DNA of 8,132 nt from an uncultured Bacilli bacterium. Lineage in GTDB: Bacteria > Bacillota_I > Bacilli_A > RF39 > UBA660. The translations under genes were made by a program, and so were the position numbers. Below, one piece after another: positions 1-5,945 of this stretch. Positions within the stretch are counted from its first letter, which is position 1; each line of letters starts with the position of its first letter. Below the pieces are notes generated by a model that worked only from the letters and a program-made list of their open reading frames with translations, had not been told where the DNA came from and made no database searches. The DNA is taken from positions 1-8,132 of the forward strand of contig CANQMF010000043.1 of assembly GCA_947624915.1 (NCBI GenBank). The letters run 5' to 3'.

Positions 1-1
1 A

Positions 2-45
2 AAAAACTCCCAAACCTATTGAAAAATAAGACTTAGGGAGTTTTT
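2..45. terminator. Hairpin terminator at the left edge, possibly bidirectional
   Basis: Bases 2-11 (five A then CTCCC) are exactly complementary to 36-45 (GGGAG then five T), giving a 10-bp stem around a 24-nt loop. The T run at 41-45 would end plus-strand transcripts entering from outside the window, and the A run at 1-6 would give a U tail on the minus strand. The loop is long for an intrinsic terminator. A competing pairing of CCTA (15-18) with TAGG (34-37) is possible, so the exact fold is uncertain. It separates mnmL from whatever gene lies to the left. Confidence 0.6.
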
Positions 46-93
46 ACTTTCTCAAAACTGTCAAACTCAGGATTATAACATATATAATTAAAT

Positions 94-122
94 TTCACTA
101 TTTTTCTAAATTAAGATATAAT
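94..122 (+). promoter_or_regulatory. Probable sigma-A promoter of mnmL with a very short leader
   Basis: A perfect -10 box TATAAT lies at 117-122, with a 4/6 match to the -35 box, TTCACT, at 94-99, spaced 17 bp. Transcription would start near 128-130, only about 8-10 nt before the ATG at 138. The ribosome site GGTGAT at 129-134 matches the 3' part of the extended Shine-Dalgarno sequence and would lie at the very 5' end of the mRNA. A second TATAAT at 83-88, with a poorly placed -35 (CTGTCA, 19-bp spacer), would give a leader of about 43 nt. In such AT-rich DNA chance -10 matches are common, so the choice between them is not settled. Confidence 0.5.
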
Positions 123-137
123 ATTACTGGTGATTAC

Positions 138-1100
138 ATGTTCTACTATAGCAATACAAACAAAAGATACCATACGCTAGATTACTTTTACAAACACAAG
201 TTTAACAACAAAGTTGCTAAAATAAGTCTTAATGCCGGTTTTTCATGTCCAAATATAGACGGAAAAGTTGGAACCGGTGGTTGCATTTACTGTTCAAATC
301 TAGGTAGTGGTGAATATGCAGGTAATGTAAACGACGATTTGCTTACACAATTCAATAAAATCAAAAAGATTATGCAACAAAAATGGCCCAATAGCAAATT
401 TATTGGTTACTTTCAAGCACATACTAATACTTATGCACCAATAGATATTTTAAAAGAAAAATATGAATTAATTTTAAAACAGCCAAACGTTGTAGGGCTT
501 AGCATTGCAACAAGGCCAGACAGTATTAACGATGAATGTCTAAAATACTTAAGCGAATTAAATAAACGTACCTATCTTACAGTTGAATTAGGACTTCAAA
601 CCATTCATGAATCAACATCAAAACTGATCAACCGTTGTCATTCACTAGCCTGCTTCGAACAAATGGTCAAAAAACTACGAGCAAACAATATCGATGTTGT
701 GGTTCATATTATAAATGGTCTACCATACGAAAATAGACAAATGATGCTACAAACTGTGGAATATTTAAATAACTTAGATATTCAAGGAATAAAAATTCAC
801 ATGTTATCAATTTTAAACAACACTAAATTAGCTATAATGTATAAAAACAAACCTTTTAAAATATTAACTAGAGAAGAATATATAAACATTGTATGTGATC
901 AATTAGAAAGGTTAAGACCAGAAATTGTTATTCATCGTATCACTGGTGATCCAATGGAATCTCAACTCATTGAGCCCAAATGGTTAACCAATAAAACAAC
1001 CATTCTAAATGATATTGATAAAGAAATGGTTAAAAGAAATACATATCAAGGAAAGAAATGGTCAGAAAAAGTAACTGCTACCTACATAAATACAAACTAA
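138..1100 (+). CDS. mnmL: MnmL (YtqA/TIGR01212-type) radical SAM protein, tRNA wobble-uridine modification
   Basis: This 320-aa protein matches the YtqA/YhcC family of radical SAM enzymes along its whole length, and the length is normal for the family. The N-terminal cluster motif has Cys37, Cys49 and Cys52 (CPN-x-DG followed by GGCIYC), which should bind the SAM-cleaving 4Fe-4S cluster. Other family signatures follow in order: YFQAHTNTYAP (91-101), LSIATRPDSI (121-130), VELGLQTIHE (149-158), HIINGLP (190-196), GIKIHML (217-223) and HRITGD (266-271). In B. subtilis and Streptococcus mutans the YtqA subgroup (MnmL) is needed to make mnm5s2U34 in tRNA, upstream of the methylase MnmM. The role here is inferred from family membership. 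The start fits because the conserved block begins at residue 11 and GGTGAT lies just upstream. No mnmM is adjacent. A Cys (C167) sits where relatives usually have Gly in NRGH. The enzyme should be cytoplasmic. E. coli YhcC is a related alternative label. Confidence 0.87.
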   Translation: MFYYSNTNKRYHTLDYFYKHKFNNKVAKISLNAGFSCPNIDGKVGTGGCIYCSNLGSGEYAGNVNDDLLTQFNKIKKIMQQKWPNSKFIGYFQAHTNTYAPIDILKEKYELILKQPNVVGLSIATRPDSINDECLKYLSELNKRTYLTVELGLQTIHESTSKLINRCHSLACFEQMVKKLRANNIDVVVHIINGLPYENRQMMLQTVEYLNNLDIQGIKIHMLSILNNTKLAIMYKNKPFKILTREEYINIVCDQLERLRPEIVIHRITGDPMESQLIEPKWLTNKTTILNDIDKEMVKRNTYQGKKWSEKVTATYINTN

Positions 1101-1270
1101 AAAACATTCTACCTTGTTCTCTTACATTCATAAGTTCTTTGGCTAACAGATAATATGATAATCTATTTATAATCAAACATTTTAATTACCCTATCACATT
1201 TAAATAATATCAATTATATAATATATTTTACTATTACAAAACATTAAACAAAATTGTCAAAACCGCTATG

Positions 1271-1292
1271 AAACTTTCCAAGTTTTTAATTT
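1271..1292 (+). terminator. Weak hairpin downstream of mnmL, possible terminator
   Basis: AAACTT (1271-1276) pairs with AAGTTT (1280-1285) across a TCC loop, followed by TTAATTT. The stem is six base pairs with a single G-C pair, so it could arise by chance in this AT-rich gap. It lies about 170 nt after the mnmL stop. The stronger hairpin at 1315-1344 is the better candidate for ending this transcript. The rest of 1101-1314 shows no gene, repeat or RNA that I can support. Confidence 0.2.
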
Positions 1293-1314
1293 AATCTCTA
1301 CTAACATTTGACTA

Positions 1315-1344
1315 AAAAAACATCTAACCCAAAAGATGTTTTTT
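1315..1344. terminator. Bidirectional intrinsic terminator between convergent genes
   Basis: An 11-bp perfect stem is formed by 1315-1325 (five or more A then ACATCT) and 1334-1344 (AGATGT then T run), with an 8-nt loop at 1326-1333. It has a T run on the right and an A run on the left, so it can terminate in both directions. It lies 38 nt past the stop of the minus-strand Tim44-like gene and about 215 nt past the stop of mnmL. It fits both as a shared terminator. Confidence 0.8.
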
Positions 1345-1382
1345 ATATATAAATTATATCATTAGTTCACATAATAATTAAA

Positions 1383-2207
1383 CTATCTTTTTGTACCACT
1401 GGTTTTACTACTCTTATATGAATGACTACAAACAAGTTTTATATTTTTCAATATCCAAATATTCTCTACCTCATTTATAAAATTATGACATTCATGACAC
1501 TTCAAGTCATTAGAAATAATCTTCTCGCCACAAAACGGACATTTTTTTAAATTACTTTTGTGGTGATTTTTAATAACTTCTAAAGTATAAGAGCTCTCAT
1601 AACGTACCTTAGATGATGTAAGACGAAATGGATCATCAATTTTTTTCAAGTATTTATCTTCCAAAACCGATAATTGTACAGTTGCATACTCAGCATTCTT
1701 AGTTGAATCATAGTTAACCACTTCAACATTTAATAATTCAATATTCGTCCTAACAGATTGTTTGCTTGACTCCTCTAAACGTTTCATTTGTTTAAAAAAT
1801 TGCTCATACAGTTCAATTCCCAGTTCTTTTATCAAATCATCATATCCAAAATTCATAAAATTAGTTTGGATATCTTTATAAAGTTCGAAAATATCTCTAG
1901 CAAATTTTTTTTCATCAAAATCTTCAGGTAATGCAAAATCAATTATTGTATCTTTTTCATTATTAACATCTAAGCATTCATTATCATCACCTATAATTGG
2001 TGGTTCAAAAACATCACAAGTCTTTGATTCTTCATAACGAATAACAGGACTTTTTTTTACTCTCTTCTTCAACAATAAATAAGCAGAAAACACTTCTAAT
2101 ACAATAATTAAAATGGGAAAAGCAATAGATTTTAACCACAAAGAGCAAATTGCCATCAAAATAACTAAAATATTAATAGTAAATTGTACTCTTCTTACAT
2201 TCATCAT
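1383..2207 (-). CDS. Membrane-anchored Tim44-like domain protein with embedded zinc ribbon
   Basis: This is a 274-aa protein of unknown function. The N-terminus is basic and is followed by two hydrophobic segments (about residues 9-25 and 28-46) with a very short turn between them, then a basic KKRVKK stretch. This suggests a membrane hairpin with both ends in the cytoplasm. An acidic linker (about 60-98) leads into a region resembling the Tim44-like/TimA fold: FDEKKF, FELYKDIQ, then ELYEQFFKQMKRLEE and NIELLNVEVVNYD, with a closing strand WILKNIKLV (251-259). A four-Cys zinc ribbon, C223-x2-C226 and C237-x2-C240, is inserted before that last strand. Firmicutes proteins of this layout are often named zinc-ribbon transport proteins, but their role is not known to me. 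The start is ATGATG after AAGGTGG; either ATG (2207 or 2204) is possible, the second having better spacing. Stop is TAG. The gene follows rpoC on the same strand after a weak terminator, so partial read-through from rpoBC is possible. The Tim44 assignment comes from pattern recognition, not a profile search. Confidence 0.75.
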   Translation of the reverse strand: MMNVRRVQFTINILVILMAICSLWLKSIAFPILIIVLEVFSAYLLLKKRVKKSPVIRYEESKTCDVFEPPIIGDDNECLDVNNEKDTIIDFALPEDFDEKKFARDIFELYKDIQTNFMNFGYDDLIKELGIELYEQFFKQMKRLEESSKQSVRTNIELLNVEVVNYDSTKNAEYATVQLSVLEDKYLKKIDDPFRLTSSKVRYESSYTLEVIKNHHKSNLKKCPFCGEKIISNDLKCHECHNFINEVENIWILKNIKLVCSHSYKSSKTSGTKR

Positions 2208-2232
2208 ACCACCTTCATAGTTAATGATACCA
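2208..2232 (-). promoter_or_regulatory. Extended -10 promoter and ribosome site of the Tim44-like gene
   Basis: Read on the minus strand, TGG-TATCAT (2232 down to 2224) is a TGn-extended -10 box with a 5/6 hexamer match. No convincing -35 box lies 16-18 bp upstream, which is acceptable for extended -10 promoters. The start point would be near 2217, leaving a leader of about 10 nt that contains the ribosome site AAGGTGG directly before the ATGATG. The spacing mirrors that of the mnmL promoter. Confidence 0.45.
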
Positions 2233-2280
2233 TATATTGTAAAAAAAAGATATTATAAATTGCTAACAAAAAGAATAAAC

Positions 2281-2304
2281 AAAAAGAAAGTAAAAATTAC
2301 TTTC
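2281..2304 (-). terminator. Probable weak intrinsic terminator of the rpoBC transcript
   Basis: On the minus strand, six nt past the rpoC TAA, an 8-bp stem GAAAGTAA/TTACTTTC (2304-2297 with 2293-2286) closes a 3-nt loop and is followed by five T (2285-2281). Only two of the eight pairs are G-C. Position and T tail fit an intrinsic terminator, but it is probably leaky, so some transcripts may continue into the Tim44-like gene. Confidence 0.6.
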
Positions 2305-2309
2305 CTTAA

Positions 2310-5300
2310 TTAATCTACTAATTCTTGTTCTAAAGCTTCTAATGGTTCTTCTTTTAAATTATCTAATTCCAAAGCATAATCAACATGACGATATTTCTTA
2401 GCACCAGTTCCAGCTGGAATCAATTTACCAATTAATACATTCTCTTTTAATCCTTGTAAATAATCAACTCTTCCATGAATAGCTGCATCAGTTAATATAC
2501 GAGTCGTTTCTTGGAATGAAGCAGCTGAAAGGAAAGAATCCGTCTCCAAAGATGCTTTTGTGATACCTAGTAATACTGGTACACCTTTAGCTGGTTTTTT
2601 ACCTTCAAGAATTAAACTCTGATTTGTTTGAGTAAATTTATTATAATTTACCATTGTTCCTGGTAAGAAATAAGAATCACCAGAATTAATAATTTTAATT
2701 TTTGATATCATACGTTTCGCCATAATTTCAACGTGTTTATCAGAAATATCAACACCTTGAGAACGATAAACCTTTTGAATTTCTTTTAAAATATATTGTT
2801 GTGTTGTTATAGGATCGGTAACAGCTAACAACTCTTTAGGATTAATAGCCCCAAACGTTAACTTATCACCAGCGCTAACTTCATCTCCCTTATCAACACA
2901 CAATTTAGCACCATAATTAGTAGTATATTTTTTAGTTTCAACATCATTCTTAATATAAACAACAAAGTTGCCATTACCTTCTTCAATCTCGCTAACAACA
3001 CCTGAAATTTCGGTTATAACTGCCCTACCCTTAGGGTTACGAGATTCAAACAATTCTTGAACACGTGGTAAACCTTGAGTGATATCGTCTCCAGCAACGC
3101 CACCAGTATTAAATGTACGCATTGTTAGTTGGGTACCTGGTTCACCAATTGATTGAGCTGCCATAATTCCTACAGCTTCACCCTCTTCAACAATAGTTCC
3201 AGTTGCAAGATTACGGCCATAACACATACAACATACACCATGATCTTCTTTACAGGTTAAAACAGTTCTAATAGGAACTTTAGTAATACCTGCTTGTTCC
3301 AATTTATCCGCTAATTGTTCAGTAATATAAGTATTACGATCACAAATTAGTTCTTTCGTTTTTGGATTAATTATCTTTTTACTAGTATAACGTCCCACAA
3401 TTCGATCGTGCAATGACTCAATTATTGTTCCATCTTTTTCATTAACGAAAGCCTCAACAGTAACACCATTTTCTGTTCCACAGTCAATAGATTTAACAAT
3501 GATATCTTGAGCTACATCAACAAGTCGACGTGTTAAATATCCTGCATCGGCCGTTTTTAAAGCCGTATCAACAGCTCCCTTACGAGCACCATGAGTGGAT
3601 AAAAAGAACTCACTGATTGTTACACCATCACTAAATGATGATACAACTGGAATCTCTTCTGATTTTCCATTGGGTTTTCCAAATAAGCCACGCATACCAA
3701 CTAACTGTGTATATGATCCCATATCTCCACGAGCTTTTGAATTCATCATAATACAAATTGGATTATCTTTATCTTCTTTAACCATTTCTTCAAGTTCTTG
3801 TGTTACACGATTCTTAGCTTCTGTCCAAAGGGCAATAACTTTTCCATAACGCTCGTCTTCAGTAATTAAACCACGTTTAAATTGCTTATTAACTTGATCA
3901 ACCAAAACCTGGGTTTCGGCAACAATTTCCCCCTTCTTTACAGATGGCTTAATATCACTTATTGCAATACTAATACCAGAAAGAGTGGAATATTTAAAGC
4001 CAAGATCTTTCAACTTATCAAGCATTACTGATGTTTCAGTTGTTTGATAACGTTTATAAATCTGAGCAATCAATTTTGTTAAAACACCTTTAGCAAAAGC
4101 CGGTACTAATTCCATCTCTTTAATAGCTTCTGGAATATTAGTTCCTCGCTTTAAGAAATACTTTGAAGGGGTAATTTTTTCGATATTCTCAGTAGTTCCA
4201 TCATTTATATATTGGAATGTATCTGGGAATATTTCATTAAACAAAATCTTTCCAACTGTTGTAACTAGATACTTATCAAAATATGAATCTGGAAATAACT
4301 TATGCTTAAATGCTTTGACAGGAACAGCAATTCTTGTATGAAGACTTAACTCTCTTCTTTCATATGCCATCAAAGCTTCATCAGGGCTCTTAAATACACG
4401 ACCTTCCCCAGGTAATCCAGCTTCTTCAATTGTAATATAGTAATTACCTAATACCATATCCTGACTCGGAGTAACAATAGGCTTTCCATCCGATGGTTTC
4501 AAGATATTATTAGCACCTAACATAAGAATACGAGCCTCAGCTTGTGCTTCTTCAGTAATTGGAACATGGACAGCCATCTGATCACCATCAAAATCAGCAT
4601 TAAAAGCGGCACAAACAAGTGGATGCAATCTAATACTTCTACCATCTATTAATTTCGGTTCAAAGGCTTGAATACCAAGTCTATGCAAAGTTGGTGCACG
4701 ATTTAACATTACGGGATGTTCTTTAATCTTTTCCTCAACAACATCCCATACTCTTGGATCCTGATTTTCAATCATCTTTTTAGCTACTTTTATATTACTA
4801 GCAATCTCTTTTTGGACTAAACCATTTATAACATGCGGCTTAAATAACTCTAAAGCCATCTCTTTTGGAATACCACATTGATACATCTTCAAATTTGGTC
4901 CAACAACAATAACTGAACGTCCAGAGTAATCAACACGTTTTCCTAATAAATTTTGACGAAAACGACCTTGTTTACCTTTTAACATACTAGATAAAGATTT
5001 TAAAGGTCTATTACCAGGTCCCGTAATATTACGTCCACGTCTACCATTATCAAACAAAGCATCAACAGCTTCTTGAAGCATACGTTTTTCATTTTGAATA
5101 ATGATGCTCGGAGCTCCTAAATCAATTAATTTTTTCAAACGATTATTACGATTTATAACTCGACGATACAAATCGTTCAAATCACTAGTAGCAAATCGAC
5201 CACCATCAAGTTGAATCATTGGTCTAAGCTCTGGCGGAATAACAGGTAGAGCCGTCAATATCATCCATTCAGGCCTATTTCCTGATTGAATAAAAGCATT

Positions 5301-5945
5301 AAGAATATCTAAACGTTTTACCAAACGAACTCTTTTCTGACTGGCAGAATCCTTAATTTGTTCCAACTCATTCTTGATTTCATCTAATTCTTTTTGTAAA
5401 TCAACACCCTCTAAGAGCTCTTTAATAGCTTCAGCACCCATTCCTACACGGAATGAATTACCATATTTTTCATAGTAAGCACGATACTCTTTATCACTGA
5501 TAGTTTGCTTTTTTTCTAAAGGAGCTGGTCCTGGATCTAACACAACATAAGAGACAAAATATAAAACCTCTTCCAAATCTCTTGGTGACATATCAAGAAC
5601 CAATCCCATACGTGATGGAACGCCCTTAAAAAACCAAATGTGAGACACTGGAGTAGCAAGTTCAATATGCCCCATACGTTCACGTCTTACTTTAGCACGA
5701 GTAACTTCTACTCCACAGCGATCACAAACAATATTTTTATATCTTAAACGTTTATATTTTCCACAAGCACACTCAAAATCTTTTGTGGGACCAAATATTT
5801 TCTCACAATACAAACCATCACGTTCTGGTTTTAAAGTACGATAGTTAATTGTTTCTGCTTTTTTTACTTCACCGTATGACCATTTACGAATTACTTCAGG
5901 TGAGGCAATACTAATTTTTATTCCTTCAAAATTATTAACATCCAT
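2310..5945 (-). CDS. rpoC: DNA-directed RNA polymerase subunit beta' (RpoC), complete
   Basis: The 1211-aa product is the catalytic beta' subunit of RNA polymerase, a normal length for Firmicutes. Landmarks in order: N-terminal zinc ribbon C59, C61, C74, C77; clamp helices that bind sigma (about 262-303); the [11 protein letters not shown] segment; [10 protein letters not shown]; and the catalytic loop NADFDGDQM (449-457) with magnesium ligands D451, D453 and D455. Further on are R739 of the F-loop region, the bridge helix after HGARKG (785-790), and a second zinc site made by C822, C898, C905 and C908. The trigger loop carries MRTFN (942-946), and the C-terminus has the usual SFQETTRIL and GRVDYL blocks. 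The trigger loop has no SI3 insert. Oddities: the trigger-loop His is Asn (N946), and the usual FREGL motif before the bridge helix is FSDGV (771-775). The start overlaps the rpoB stop (TAATG) and has a good ribosome site. The usual downstream partners rpsL, rpsG and fusA are missing. Nothing suggests a frameshift or a pseudogene. Confidence 0.98.
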   Translation of the reverse strand: MDVNNFEGIKISIASPEVIRKWSYGEVKKAETINYRTLKPERDGLYCEKIFGPTKDFECACGKYKRLRYKNIVCDRCGVEVTRAKVRRERMGHIELATPVSHIWFFKGVPSRMGLVLDMSPRDLEEVLYFVSYVVLDPGPAPLEKKQTISDKEYRAYYEKYGNSFRVGMGAEAIKELLEGVDLQKELDEIKNELEQIKDSASQKRVRLVKRLDILNAFIQSGNRPEWMILTALPVIPPELRPMIQLDGGRFATSDLNDLYRRVINRNNRLKKLIDLGAPSIIIQNEKRMLQEAVDALFDNGRRGRNITGPGNRPLKSLSSMLKGKQGRFRQNLLGKRVDYSGRSVIVVGPNLKMYQCGIPKEMALELFKPHVINGLVQKEIASNIKVAKKMIENQDPRVWDVVEEKIKEHPVMLNRAPTLHRLGIQAFEPKLIDGRSIRLHPLVCAAFNADFDGDQMAVHVPITEEAQAEARILMLGANNILKPSDGKPIVTPSQDMVLGNYYITIEEAGLPGEGRVFKSPDEALMAYERRELSLHTRIAVPVKAFKHKLFPDSYFDKYLVTTVGKILFNEIFPDTFQYINDGTTENIEKITPSKYFLKRGTNIPEAIKEMELVPAFAKGVLTKLIAQIYKRYQTTETSVMLDKLKDLGFKYSTLSGISIAISDIKPSVKKGEIVAETQVLVDQVNKQFKRGLITEDERYGKVIALWTEAKNRVTQELEEMVKEDKDNPICIMMNSKARGDMGSYTQLVGMRGLFGKPNGKSEEIPVVSSFSDGVTISEFFLSTHGARKGAVDTALKTADAGYLTRRLVDVAQDIIVKSIDCGTENGVTVEAFVNEKDGTIIESLHDRIVGRYTSKKIINPKTKELICDRNTYITEQLADKLEQAGITKVPIRTVLTCKEDHGVCCMCYGRNLATGTIVEEGEAVGIMAAQSIGEPGTQLTMRTFNTGGVAGDDITQGLPRVQELFESRNPKGRAVITEISGVVSEIEEGNGNFVVYIKNDVETKKYTTNYGAKLCVDKGDEVSAGDKLTFGAINPKELLAVTDPITTQQYILKEIQKVYRSQGVDISDKHVEIMAKRMISKIKIINSGDSYFLPGTMVNYNKFTQTNQSLILEGKKPAKGVPVLLGITKASLETDSFLSAASFQETTRILTDAAIHGRVDYLQGLKENVLIGKLIPAGTGAKKYRHVDYALELDNLKEEPLEALEQELVD

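Noticed and set aside
1139..1173. Possible promoter (TTGGCT and TATAAT) in the gap after mnmL
   Set aside because: The spacer is about 23 bp, far from the 16-18 bp optimum, and chance matches are expected in such AT-rich DNA.
3595..3849. Plus-strand 84-aa open frame
   Set aside because: It lies fully antisense to the conserved F-loop and bridge-helix region of rpoC and resembles no protein I know; it is a shadow of the rpoC codons.
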